DNA of 47,017 nt from an uncultured Acidobacteriota bacterium (GTDB lineage Bacteria; Acidobacteriota; Terriglobia; Bryobacterales; Bryobacteraceae), in contig CADECY010000072.1 in assembly GCA_902825945.1 (NCBI GenBank), positions 1 to 47,017 on the forward strand, read 5' to 3'. Each line of letters opens with the position of its first letter. Positions within the stretch are counted from its first letter, which is position 1. This document shows, in pieces, positions 1 through 7,696 of this stretch. The notes under the pieces are model-generated. The model made no database searches. It was not told the DNA's origin and was given only the letters and a program-made list of their open reading frames with translations. A program made the translations under genes and the position numbers.

Positions 1-1449
1 GGGCTCCCTACTTTCGACACGCCTGCCGCCACGCAGAAGTTCTTCTATGACCGCTGGGGCAATCGCGCGGTGAGGACCGGCTCCTATGTGCCCCCGGGTT
101 TCCCCGCGGATGTGGCGCACTCGTTGCGAGTCGCGACGCAGGAGGAGGCAGATGTGAAGTTTCCGAAGAACCGGTTCGTGCATCAAGGCGCCGCTTTCGA
201 CGATGCGGGCCGGATGACGCAGATCGAGGCCCGGGGAATCGAGTATGATTTCCATGGAAGGATCACGAAGGTGACGGTATCGACCGGCTCGACCTCGAGC
301 GAACAGACGCGGTGGTTCTACGACGGCGAAGGACGCCGCGTGAAAGAGGAGCGGTGGACCGTGGGCAGCAACGCGGAAACGATCCAATACACGACCGTGT
401 TCGTTTGCGATCCGCAGGGCGCGCTGGTGGCGGAGTACGATTCGCGGGGGCCACAGGGTCCGGCGGGGACGCGGTATCTGACCACGGACCACCTCGGTTC
501 GACGCGGCTGGTGACGAAGGGGACTGGGAACACGGAGGCAGAGGTGGTGGATTCGCGGCGGGACTATCTGCCGTTCGGGGAAGAGGTGCGGGAGTTGGGT
601 GGGCCGGGGCCGAAGGAGAAGTTTACGGGCAAAGAACGATCGGAGGTTTCGGGGACACGGCTGGATTATTTCGGAGCGCGGTACCTGTCGGCGATGCTGG
701 GGAGATTTGTGAGTCCGGATGATATCAAATATTCCAGAATTCAGGATCCGCAGAGCTGGAACCTCTACATGTATACGAGGAATAACCCTCTGACCAAGGT
801 TGATCCTGACGGTCACAACTGGTTTGAGGTCAACGGTGGATGGCAATGGTACCAGGGATCGGACGTGGATGCCAATGGCGACCCATGCAAGAAAGGGGGC
901 AAGGGCTGCCGGCATAGCGACTATACCCATCTGCTCGTCGCCAAAGTAACGGGAACACACAGTAAAGGAGCTTACACCTACGAAGTCACTCTGTACAACC
1001 AAAATAGAGTAGTTCCAAACCTGGGTCGGGCAGGCTTCTCCGGAGGTAACGGGAACGCCTTCATTCCGAACGGAAATTGCTCTATGCTGCTATCTCACGA
1101 CGCTCCGCCAACGCAAGTGAAAGCGGGAGACCCCGACCATAATCCTCCTGCAAACTACGGAATACAAGAGATCTTGCGGCGCGCACTGCAAGACCCAAGG
1201 TCTGGCGAGTATTTCGACGTTTTTTCATCGTACGGGCCAATTCGAGCCCGTCTGAACCCGTTAGATGGTCAGCCTGATCGGGGCTTCTATCTTCACGGGC
1301 AAGACCCCATAGGAGTGGGTCCACAACGGGCTGGAAGCACGCACGGTTGCCTTTGCTACGGGCAGGATACCCGTCTGATCAACTACTTGTGGAACCTGCC
1401 GCCTCAGCGGGTGCCGGTGGCTGTCGGCACTCCGGTAAGGCCGCAATGA
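1..1449 (+). CDS. Rhs family protein, 3' part, with L,D-transpeptidase-like toxin tip
   Basis: The reading frame is open from base 1, so the 5' end lies outside the window; 482 residues are visible. They begin with YD-type repeat sequence and pass into a canonical Rhs core (DHLGSTR, YLPFGEE, FTGKERS, LDYFGARYLS, LGRFVSPDD, NNPLTKVDPDGH, about nt 480-810). Rhs proteins form a shell around a variable C-terminal toxin that is released into target cells. The tip (about nt 820-1449) has FSGG (near nt 1038) and then LHG with His at 1294-1296 and STHGC with Cys at 1348-1350. This His...S-x-H-G-C spacing resembles the YkuD and DUF2778/Tlde1 L,D-transpeptidase fold, so a peptidoglycan-acting toxin is inferred. 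The next gene starts 11 bases on and encodes an exported protein, which fits a periplasmic immunity partner. Rhs identity is sure; the tip's activity is inference. Confidence 0.85.
   Translation, partial: GLPTFDTPAATQKFFYDRWGNRAVRTGSYVPPGFPADVAHSLRVATQEEADVKFPKNRFVHQGAAFDDAGRMTQIEARGIEYDFHGRITKVTVSTGSTSSEQTRWFYDGEGRRVKEERWTVGSNAETIQYTTVFVCDPQGALVAEYDSRGPQGPAGTRYLTTDHLGSTRLVTKGTGNTEAEVVDSRRDYLPFGEEVRELGGPGPKEKFTGKERSEVSGTRLDYFGARYLSAMLGRFVSPDDIKYSRIQDPQSWNLYMYTRNNPLTKVDPDGHNWFEVNGGWQWYQGSDVDANGDPCKKGGKGCRHSDYTHLLVAKVTGTHSKGAYTYEVTLYNQNRVVPNLGRAGFSGGNGNAFIPNGNCSMLLSHDAPPTQVKAGDPDHNPPANYGIQEILRRALQDPRSGEYFDVFSSYGPIRARLNPLDGQPDRGFYLHGQDPIGVGPQRAGSTHGCLCYGQDTRLINYLWNLPPQRVPVAVGTPVRPQ
622..720 (+). 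repeat. Rhs-core homology block, copy 1
   Basis: This stretch encodes the end of the Rhs core (FTGKERS...LDYFGARYLS...RFVSP) and is nearly identical at DNA level to 1967-2067. The two tips diverge after it. Short shared core sequences like this let rhs genes swap tips by homologous recombination. Confidence 0.8.
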
Positions 1450-1460
1450 GGTTATGATGC

Positions 1461-1964
1461 ATGGCTAGGCATGCGCTATTGTTGGCATTTGTGGTGGCGA
1501 AATTGTTCGCTCAGGGTTTGCCCAGCGTCAAAGGAAACGATGTCTGGGTGACGAAGAGTATAAAATGGGCACGGGCTCCCCGCGACTACAACCCCAATCT
1601 CAGCAGCGGGTCGGCGACGGTGCTGTACTTCAGGCCTGACGGCAGATTCGGCATGATGCACTGCCGGCTTAACCGGGGGCCGAACTATCTGGTCGTAAGC
1701 TATGGGGACGGGCAGGTTGTATTCGAAGGAACCTGGAAAGCTCAGCGCACCGGCATTGCGGTTCGCTATCGACGCGTTACGGCTTCTGTTTCCCGCGTTC
1801 CTCCTGAGCAGTTCCCTGGTCCTGAGGAAACGGCCTTAGTGATCAATGCTCCTATGAACGAGCTAAGGTTCGCGAAGGGAACGTTCGTTCCTGTAGGCGA
1901 TCGCCTTCACGCGACCGAACTAGACCCGGAGTTCTTTAAGTTTCAAGAGCCGGGCAGTCGGTGA
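1461..1964 (+). CDS. Exported candidate immunity protein to Rhs tip 1
   Basis: 167 residues beginning with a short hydrophobic leader (LLLAFVVAKLFAQG) that looks like a signal peptide with cleavage near AQG. The remainder is a soluble, beta-rich looking domain with GRFGMMHCRL, VVFEGTWK and AVRYRRV. No known family is recognised. It starts 11 bases after the rhs stop, with GAGG at 1448-1451 as a possible ribosome site. A small gene directly behind an Rhs tip is normally its immunity gene, and an exported one would suit a toxin acting on the cell wall. It shares a loose pattern (ATV/ATL...G...V/F...RV) with the protein at 2805-3332, perhaps distant homology. The role is inferred from position and export signal only. 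Confidence 0.65.
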   Translation: MARHALLLAFVVAKLFAQGLPSVKGNDVWVTKSIKWARAPRDYNPNLSSGSATVLYFRPDGRFGMMHCRLNRGPNYLVVSYGDGQVVFEGTWKAQRTGIAVRYRRVTASVSRVPPEQFPGPEETALVINAPMNELRFAKGTFVPVGDRLHATELDPEFFKFQEPGSR

Positions 1965-2800
1965 GGTTTACGGGGATGGAGCGGTCGGAGGTTTCGGGGA
2001 CACGGCTGGATTATTTCGGAGCGCGGTACATGTCGGCGGTGCTGGGGAGATTTGTGAGTCCGGATGAGCCGTTCCTCGCACAGGAGCCGAACGATCCGAC
2101 GAGTTGGAACCCCTACTCTTACACAGGAAACCAGCCACTCGCCCGAGTCGACCCACCCGGATATAACTGGTATAACATCGACGGGCAATGGCAGTGGCAA
2201 GAGGGAGGCGCCTACTTGGACTCCAGTGGCAATCCGTGCAAGAAGGGATCGAGCGCTTGTGGGAACGGCTTCACTCATTTGATTGTCTTCGAGATTACCC
2301 GTCAAGACCGAAAGACCAAAGCTGCCCACGGGAAACTGACGCTGTGCGGCAATGATGGCGGCAAGGCGCTCTTGGAAAGCGATGTGTTCTCCGGGGGGCC
2401 CGGCAAGAAATACAAGCCTGCGGGCCTTGGCAATTATAGCATTAACCTCGCGTATTCGGTCCTGGGGAGGAGTGATATCTTAGCCAACTCAAGTGACCCG
2501 CGTTACGTAGCCTGGCGCCGAATTATGGCGTTCAAGACCTGCCCGCCTCGCTTCTCGGGACCGATTCGGCGTGGGGGAGGATCAGGGCCCGGCTCAACGC
2601 CCCCCCCTGGCGGAGCTGGCCTGCCTGATGAGATGAAAGGCTTATTCCTTCATGGATCGTTCGACTTCCTTGACTATACCAACGGGTGCCTATGTGAACG
2701 ACGAGAGACCATCCTGCGGTGGCTACGAGACGCGGCTCAGAGCAAGCGGCCTTGGGTATCCCCGTCAATTCCCGTCAATATCCGGTATCGGCAGAGGTGA
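1961..2800 (+). CDS. Orphan Rhs C-terminal tip with L,D-transpeptidase-like core
   Basis: 279 residues starting with about 35 residues of Rhs core (RSEVSGTRLDYFGARYMS, RFVSPDE) and continuing directly into a tip, with no Rhs shell of its own. The tip is related to the upstream one: both have a W-x-WQ stretch, a N/D-G-x-PCKKG motif, FTHL/YTHL, FSGG, and a C-terminal LHG...GCLC motif (here His 2651-2653 and Cys 2687-2689). A proline/glycine linker (GSTPPPGGAG) precedes the last motif. GTG at 1961 overlaps the stop of the preceding gene (GTGA), so translation by coupling is possible; ATG at 1976 is an alternative. Orphan tip modules downstream of rhs genes are known as stores for tip exchange, which is the likely role. 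Whether it is expressed is unknown. Confidence 0.75.
   Translation: MRFTGMERSEVSGTRLDYFGARYMSAVLGRFVSPDEPFLAQEPNDPTSWNPYSYTGNQPLARVDPPGYNWYNIDGQWQWQEGGAYLDSSGNPCKKGSSACGNGFTHLIVFEITRQDRKTKAAHGKLTLCGNDGGKALLESDVFSGGPGKKYKPAGLGNYSINLAYSVLGRSDILANSSDPRYVAWRRIMAFKTCPPRFSGPIRRGGGSGPGSTPPPGGAGLPDEMKGLFLHGSFDFLDYTNGCLCERRETILRWLRDAAQSKRPWVSPSIPVNIRYRQR
1967..2067 (+). repeat. Rhs-core homology block, copy 2
   Basis: Near-identical to 622-720. It forms the 5' end of the orphan tip reading frame. Recombination between the two copies would delete the first immunity gene and fuse the second tip to the main rhs gene. Confidence 0.8.
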
Positions 2801-2804
2801 TCCG

Positions 2805-3332
2805 ATGGATTTCGCTCGACGCGCAGTAGCTGCGACCGCAATATTGATCCATAGTGAAGCGGCATGGGGACAGGGCGCCACTCAGGAGGCGTTTCTCCAC
2901 AAACGCGGCACGTGGAAAGCCCATCCCGCGACGACCGCCATCAAAGTGGGGCCTGCCACTCTAGTCATGGTCAAGGGCGACCAAAGAGCTATACGAGTTG
3001 AAGGTCACTTTCAGGAACGTAAAGAAAAGGGCATGCTGGTGTATGACTGGATGTGGCGCGATGGGTTCTTCGCCGCCCTGGGCCGCGTGGCGGAGAAAGA
3101 CGGGGCCACTTCCATCTCATTCTACCGAGTCGAGGGAGTGATGACCGTTAGGCTGCCCGGCGCTCCTAGCTCTGGTCCGCCCTTACCCAAACCGTGCATC
3201 ATTACCGGCACATTGTCCAAAGCGTCCGTGATTACTTGCGACGGAAAGAGACTTTCGAGAGCAAAGGTGACGACCTCATTCGAGTCGATTGAAGGTTCAC
3301 TTCCCGCAAAGCCAGGATCGGAGGCGCCGTAG
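2805..3332 (+). CDS. Exported candidate immunity protein to orphan Rhs tip 2
   Basis: 175 residues from the ATG four bases after the orphan-tip stop. The N-terminus (MDFARRAVAATAILI...AWGQG) reads as a signal peptide. The body is soluble, with GTWKAHP, MLVYDWMWRDG and ISFYRVEG stretches and a pair of cysteines near PCIITG and VITCDG. No family is recognised. Its position behind a toxin tip and its exported character match the gene at 1461-1964, supporting a pair of toxin/immunity cassettes. An upstream in-frame start at 2652 lies inside the orphan tip and would hide the signal peptide, so it was not used. Function is inferred from context. Confidence 0.62.
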   Translation: MDFARRAVAATAILIHSEAAWGQGATQEAFLHKRGTWKAHPATTAIKVGPATLVMVKGDQRAIRVEGHFQERKEKGMLVYDWMWRDGFFAALGRVAEKDGATSISFYRVEGVMTVRLPGAPSSGPPLPKPCIITGTLSKASVITCDGKRLSRAKVTTSFESIEGSLPAKPGSEAP

Positions 3333-3519
3333 ATTGCGACCGCCCACTCGAGGTCACTCCACTGCTGCGGGAGGAGGGCTTTCGCTAATCTCCCTACCGA
3401 AGCGCTACACAAGCGGACGGACGGGCGCCCAGCTCTTGTCATGACACATGTTCGCTGCTCGGCGCCGAGCGCTGCGTGTGCGGGCACGGGCAGGTTCCGG
3501 GGGCTGTGTACAATGCGGT

Positions 3520-3936
3520 ATGATCACAAGCGCTGAGGAGTTTCGTGACTCGAGACTTAGCGAAGATCCGGAGGAGTACCTGCGGGCCGGGCGCGAGGAG
3601 GCGCCTCTGCAAGTATGGCGGGATGCCATTTCGCGCTTTCCGGATCTGAAAGTCTGGGTCGTGTATAACAAGACGGTTCCGCTCGAAATACTCCATGAGC
3701 TGTCAATGGACGAGGATGAAGTAATTCGGAAGCGTGTGGCCGACCGCCGAAAACTGGACAAGGACCTCTTTTGGCGCTTGGCGCGGGACCCTGGCGTATC
3801 AGTTAGGGGAACAATAGCCGGAAACGCGAAAGCGCCAAGGCTCGTCACGGACGCGTCACGGTGCGCAGGGTCAACGCTTTCGGGCGGGCGGTGGAAAGTG
3901 TTCGAGGCATTCGGCACGGCCGGGGCGATTAGTTAG
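3520..3936 (+). CDS. HEAT/leucine-rich-variant-like small protein next to Rhs cassettes
   Basis: 138 residues from ATG 3520. A TACAAT box at 3509-3514 sits five bases before it, suggesting a leaderless start. The protein opens with MITSAEEFRD and contains short helical units with repeat character: VPLEILHELSMDEDEVIRKR, then a related unit ending in LARDPGVSVRG and NAKAP. This looks like HEAT or LRV-type alpha-solenoid repeats, a class often seen beside polymorphic toxins, where such proteins can act as cytosolic immunity proteins. The last about 30 residues (SRCAGSTLSGGR onward) no longer look like repeat sequence, so the 3' end may be frameshifted or truncated. The link to a toxin is by neighbourhood only. 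Confidence 0.5.
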   Translation: MITSAEEFRDSRLSEDPEEYLRAGREEAPLQVWRDAISRFPDLKVWVVYNKTVPLEILHELSMDEDEVIRKRVADRRKLDKDLFWRLARDPGVSVRGTIAGNAKAPRLVTDASRCAGSTLSGGRWKVFEAFGTAGAIS

Positions 3937-3979
3937 TTAGCACCGGGCTCGACCACCTGACGAGCTACACTCAGGAGGC

Positions 3980-4186
3980 AGAAATCGGTCTTTCCAATAC
4001 ACGTCGCTCGGCCGGCTCAAGTCCGTCACACAGCCGAAGTTCGGGCCTCAGGCCAATGCCACTGGAACCGTCTCGTACACCTACGACGATGGCGGCAACC
4101 CGATGTCGAAGACCGACGCCGGGAACAAGGTCATGTCCTATGGGGCATATGACGCGCTCAACCGGCCCACGACGATCACGAAGACT
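3980..4186 (+). pseudogene. Rhs/YD-repeat fragment
   Basis: Frame 2 encodes YTSLGRLKSVTQP, VSYTYDDGGNPMSK, VMSYGAYDALNRPTTIT, which are clear YD/RHS repeat units from the shell part of an Rhs protein. There is no start region and no core domain, and the homology ends near 4186, where a palindromic repeat region begins. It runs in the same direction as the rhs gene at the window start. The piece is best read as debris from an earlier rhs gene copy. Confidence 0.75.
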
Positions 4187-4221
4187 CGCAAACGGGGAGC
4201 CGGTCGCCGCTGGACTGCTGC

Positions 4222-4270
4222 GTGTTCCTCCGCTGTTGGCGCCGCAGCGCCGCGGCTCTCTGCGCTTTCC
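4222..4270 (+). repeat. Palindromic repeat, copy A
   Basis: It begins GTGTTCCT, followed by TTGGCGCCGC, a GC-rich inverted segment and GCGCTTTCC. It is related to 4318-4361 and more loosely to the minus-strand copy at 38739-38780. Confidence 0.5.
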
Positions 4271-4317
4271 AAAGGAACACGCGCACAACGGACTCGCTAC
4301 AGCGCCCAACTCACGGA

Positions 4318-4361
4318 GTGTTCCTGAACATTTGGCGCCGCGCCTTCGCGGCGCGCTTTCC
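4318..4361 (+). repeat. Palindromic repeat, copy B
   Basis: It starts GTGTTCCTGAACA and continues TTTGGCGCCGCG, then a small hairpin (CCGCG...CGCGG type) and GCGCTTTCC. About 23 bases from GTTCCTGAAC to the end of GCGCCGCG are identical to the copy at 38739-38780 on the other strand. The element sits between rhs debris and the propeller gene. It could be the end of a lost insertion sequence, or a REP- or MITE-like element. Confidence 0.6.
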
Positions 4362-4391
4362 ACCCGCCGTCGAGGTTGACCCGTGTGTGTC

Positions 4392-6122
4392 CTACTGGAC
4401 CAGATGAATCGTGACCCGTCCGCTCTGCTGCCCCGCGGCCTCCACGTACAACTCCGCCGGGCCCGCATTCACGACGGCGGGCAGTTCGATTTCAACGAGG
4501 TAGAAACCGACGTAGCCGGGGGCGAGCGTCGCCCTGGTGACCTTCACTGGCTGCCGGTCCACGTAGACGCGAACCGCTTCCACGACCTTGGGCGGATTGT
4601 CCGCCGGTGCCGCCAGCCCAGTCGGCCAATCGGGCGTGACGCGACCGAGCCCTGTCGCCAGGATCTGGATCCTCGAGCCAGCCTCAACCGCCCGGCCGCC
4701 TTCAATCAGCACGCCGCGATCGGCGTCGAGCAGAATCGGGGTGCCGTCGTGATCCATGAAGATCGCTGGGGAGGCGGTTCGCAGAGCCACCTGGACTTCG
4801 CGCCGCGCCGCCCGGGCATCGACGAAGGCGAGCGCGAGCGAAGTGCCGGAAACGGCGAAGGGGACTTGTAGCTGCGTCTCGGAATCGGTGGCGGCAAGGA
4901 TCGGGAATTCGAGATTTCCGGAACGGGCCGAGGTCAGCCGGGCGCCTAGCACACTCAGCAGCGTTCCGGGAGCGGCCGCGCGTCCACTGCCATCGAGCGC
5001 GTTCACCACCTTCGGTTCCCGGAATCGATGCGGCGCGAGGGTCGCGAAAACTCCGTGGCCTTCGAGCAGCACGAAGATCTGATTCCCTTCGCTGTCGAGC
5101 TTTACGTCGAGTGGGGCGACACCGGAGGGCAGGCCCGCGATCGGCTGCCACTCGGTGACCGGCGAAGCCGAGCGCAGGTCGGTGTAGGTGACGAAGATTC
5201 CGCCGCGAGTGGCGGCATAGATGGCTCCGGTCGAAAGGTCCGCCGCGAGCCCAGTCACGGGAGCGCCCGCAAGATTGGCGGTGATGTCATCCCAGAACAG
5301 GCCGCCATTCATGGTTCGGGCGACGCGCCGTCCCGCCGAGGCGAGCGCGATCCTCGGTTCACCTGGAATCGCTGCGATGGCAGCCACGCTGCCTTCGCCT
5401 AGGCGATAGCCAGGGCGCCACGTTCTACCCGAATCGATCGAGGCCAGGACGCGCCCGTCCACAGTACCAGCGTAGGCACCCTCCCCAGAGGTTGCGGAAA
5501 CCGCGACTTGACTCTCAGCGCCGAGCTTCCAATCGGGCTTCATCGAGCGGGAGCCGGTGAGTGTCCAACCGGCCGAGGCGCCGGGCATCCACTCGGCTTC
5601 GACACCGCCGTCGAGCACCAATCGAGTCCGCCGTCCGGCCTCGGCGATTCGCGTGGCGGGCAGATTCGGCAATGCGTCGTTGAGCCCCACCCAGGAGTTT
5701 CCGCCATCGAGGGAGCGCCAGACACCCGCCGCGTTCCCGGCCACGATCTCGTCGCTGTCGCGCGGCGAAACCGCGGTGTCGATCGGAGCGCCGCCGAGAA
5801 TCGACTTTCCACGATACTGGATCATCCCTGCCTGGAGGCGGAACAGGGAGGGCGCGGGAGGCTCAGCATTGGCAGGCTGCCAGGACTCGAAATCGCCCGT
5901 CGAGAACGTCGCACCGCTTCGGAGCCGGGCGAACAGCCGTGAACCGTCGGGCGAGTACCAGACCCGATCGACCGCGCCCCCCGCCGTTCCGGCGAGCCCG
6001 GCGTCAACGACCGTATTGCCGACCCGGCGCCACGCCGGTAGCTGCGCGTAAAGAATACCGGCTCCGGCCCAAACGAGGGTCGCGACCTGGAAAATTTTAC
6101 GCACTGTGGCGGATGGACACAT
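4392..6122 (-). CDS. Secreted BNR/sialidase-type propeller with Solibacter C-terminal domain
   Basis: 576 residues. The N-terminus has a signal peptide ending near LYAQ. Asp-box-type units (SLDGGNSW, SIDSGRTW, TMNGGLFW) mark a BNR-like beta-propeller over about residues 40-360. The last about 220 residues match the Solibacter C-terminal domain TIGR03437: APGTLLSVLGARLT, LQVPFAVSG, a GTPILLD stretch, ILATGLGRV and LAPGYVGFYLVEI. That domain is typical of extracellular proteins in Solibacter-like Acidobacteria and is the best taxonomic pointer in the window. No catalytic sialidase arginine triad was identified, so the propeller is more likely a binding or structural module. ATG 6122 is preceded by a TACAAT box (6139-6134). 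The gene diverges from the FecR-domain gene. Confidence 0.85.
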   Translation of the reverse strand: MCPSATVRKIFQVATLVWAGAGILYAQLPAWRRVGNTVVDAGLAGTAGGAVDRVWYSPDGSRLFARLRSGATFSTGDFESWQPANAEPPAPSLFRLQAGMIQYRGKSILGGAPIDTAVSPRDSDEIVAGNAAGVWRSLDGGNSWVGLNDALPNLPATRIAEAGRRTRLVLDGGVEAEWMPGASAGWTLTGSRSMKPDWKLGAESQVAVSATSGEGAYAGTVDGRVLASIDSGRTWRPGYRLGEGSVAAIAAIPGEPRIALASAGRRVARTMNGGLFWDDITANLAGAPVTGLAADLSTGAIYAATRGGIFVTYTDLRSASPVTEWQPIAGLPSGVAPLDVKLDSEGNQIFVLLEGHGVFATLAPHRFREPKVVNALDGSGRAAAPGTLLSVLGARLTSARSGNLEFPILAATDSETQLQVPFAVSGTSLALAFVDARAARREVQVALRTASPAIFMDHDGTPILLDADRGVLIEGGRAVEAGSRIQILATGLGRVTPDWPTGLAAPADNPPKVVEAVRVYVDRQPVKVTRATLAPGYVGFYLVEIELPAVVNAGPAELYVEAAGQQSGRVTIHLVQ

Positions 6123-6309
6123 GCAATGCGACTATTGTACCCTTCTCTCTCCTTCCCTATCGGCGGAAGCTGCTGTAAATCCTGCCGGGGCGGGAAATTT
6201 GTCCTTTCGGTCAACCAATTGCGATGCAGTTTTGCTGTAGACTGAGGACATACCCTCTTGGACCCGTTTCGGAGGGGTTTGGTTCCGCCGTTCGAGAGTG
6301 TCGGAAAAA

Positions 6310-7107
6310 ATGAAGCGTCTTGCGATGTCCGGTGTGGCACGGCTGGCCCTACTCGGGGCCTTCGCGCTAGCCGTGTGCGCGCAGACTCCAGGTGGACGGC
6401 CGGAGAACGTGGCCGCGACGCTGCTCGAATCGGAAGGACGCGTCTCGGTCCTGCGCGGAAACGTGCCCTGGGCGCTCAGCAACGGCGATGCCGTCAAGCC
6501 CCGTGAGGTGATCGTGACCGGGCCCGACGGCCAAGCGGTCTTCCGCGTGGATGACGGGAGCACCTTTCGGGTCTATCCGAACTCGCGAGTCACCTTCCGG
6601 AGCGACTACAACCCCGCCAATCTGCTCGACGTGATCATCGGAAAGATCAAGGTCCACATTCAGCGCTGGGGCGGATTGCCGAACAACACCACTATCAGCA
6701 GCCCGACCGCGGTCATCTCCGTTCGAGGGACGACCTTCGATGTCGAAGTGGACCAGCAGGACGAATCGACCGAAGTCGCCGTGGAAGAGGGCGAAGTCGC
6801 GGTGAAACATCTGCTCATCTACAACGAGCAGCCCCGGATTCTCCGTGGTGGTGACCGTCTGAAGGTTTACAAGAATGTTCCGCTGGCCAAGGCCAGGCTG
6901 GACAAAATGCCGCTGCTCGAGCGCGGCCTCCGCGCCGGAATGGACGCGCTGAATACGATTCTCTATCGCGGCACCAGGCCCGGCGCCGGCGGGCCGAACA
7001 TTCCCACCACCCGCGGCCCGAGCGGCGACACCAACGGTGGCGGCCAGTCCGACCCGGGAACTCCAGCACCTCCTCCGCCCACTCCGCCTCCACCTCCTCC
7101 TCAATAA
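6310..7107 (+). CDS. FecR-domain secreted protein with proline-rich tail
   Basis: 265 residues from ATG 6310 (an in-frame GTG at 6298 is possible). A signal peptide ends near CAQTP. A FecR-type domain follows (about residues 35-170): LLESEGRVSVLRG, GPDGQAVFRVDDGS, RVTFRSD, GKIKVHIQ, SPTAVISVRGTTFDVEV and VEEGEVAV. Outside iron-sensing operons such domains occur in periplasmic or surface proteins; no sigma factor or TonB receptor lies nearby, so a siderophore-signalling role is not supported. The C-terminus is low-complexity Gly/Pro sequence ending in a polyproline run. The next gene starts eight bases later, so the two are probably co-transcribed. Confidence 0.85.
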   Translation: MKRLAMSGVARLALLGAFALAVCAQTPGGRPENVAATLLESEGRVSVLRGNVPWALSNGDAVKPREVIVTGPDGQAVFRVDDGSTFRVYPNSRVTFRSDYNPANLLDVIIGKIKVHIQRWGGLPNNTTISSPTAVISVRGTTFDVEVDQQDESTEVAVEEGEVAVKHLLIYNEQPRILRGGDRLKVYKNVPLAKARLDKMPLLERGLRAGMDALNTILYRGTRPGAGGPNIPTTRGPSGDTNGGGQSDPGTPAPPPPTPPPPPPQ

Positions 7108-7114
7108 GAATCGC

Positions 7115-7696
7115 TTGAAGATTACCGCAATCTCTCTCTGTCTGGCGTCCCTGGCGTTCGGCCAAGCCGGCGGTGTGACGCCCCCCTGGGGAATCCAGCC
7201 GATGCTGCGCGCGCTGTCACAGGAAACGCAGCGCCTGAATCCGATTCTGCGCGACTTGCAACCCAAGGAGTGGGTTGCGAAAGGCGCGCCGGATTCCTAC
7301 GTCTCCATGCACGCGAGCGTGCTCGCCGAGATCAAGCACCTTGGTGACAAGATCGCCGAACTCGAGAAAGAGCCGGAACGGATGACGCCGGCACTCGAGG
7401 CCTACTTCCGGCTACAGGCGCTCGAGTCGTCCCTTACCGCGCTGGGCGAAGGCGTGCGGAAGTATCAGAATCCCGCACTTGCGGATCTCATTCTCGGAGT
7501 CCTGTCCGAGAGCGAGAACAATCGCTCGCGGCTGCGAGGATATTTGGTCGAATTGGTCTCGACAAAAGAGCACGAACTGAGGATCATGGATTCGGAGGCC
7601 CAACGTTGCCGTGGAACGATTCTGCGGCAGCCCCCCGCCCGGACTCCGGCGCCCAAAAGCGCCGCGCCCCGGCCGGCACGGGCTCCTACTCCCTGA
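7115..7696 (+). CDS. Secreted helical protein of unknown function
   Basis: 193 residues from TTG 7115, which gives a good signal peptide (MKITAISLCLASLAFGQAGG). The mature part is mostly charged helix, for example ALSQETQRLNPILRDLQPKE, KIAELEKEPERM and LSESENNRSRLRGYLVEL, and ends in a Pro/Ala-rich tail. No known domain is recognised. It lies eight bases after the FecR-domain gene and its stop overlaps the next start (TGATG), so it is probably the middle gene of a three-gene unit. The TTG start is chosen because upstream in-frame starts lie inside the FecR gene and would spoil the signal peptide. Confidence 0.7.
   Translation: MKITAISLCLASLAFGQAGGVTPPWGIQPMLRALSQETQRLNPILRDLQPKEWVAKGAPDSYVSMHASVLAEIKHLGDKIAELEKEPERMTPALEAYFRLQALESSLTALGEGVRKYQNPALADLILGVLSESENNRSRLRGYLVELVSTKEHELRIMDSEAQRCRGTILRQPPARTPAPKSAAPRPARAPTP

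Noticed and set aside
2652..2804. Longer start for the second candidate immunity gene
   Set aside because: The extension overlaps the toxin-tip frame and would bury the signal peptide; ATG 2805 fits better.
4392..6122. Calling this protein a sialidase because of the Asp-box motifs
   Set aside because: Asp boxes occur in many propellers; the catalytic arginines and Tyr/Glu pair of sialidases were not identified.
6310..7107. FecR-domain protein as part of an iron-uptake signalling system
   Set aside because: No ECF sigma factor or TonB-dependent receptor is adjacent, and the protein carries a signal peptide and polyproline tail instead of an anti-sigma arrangement.
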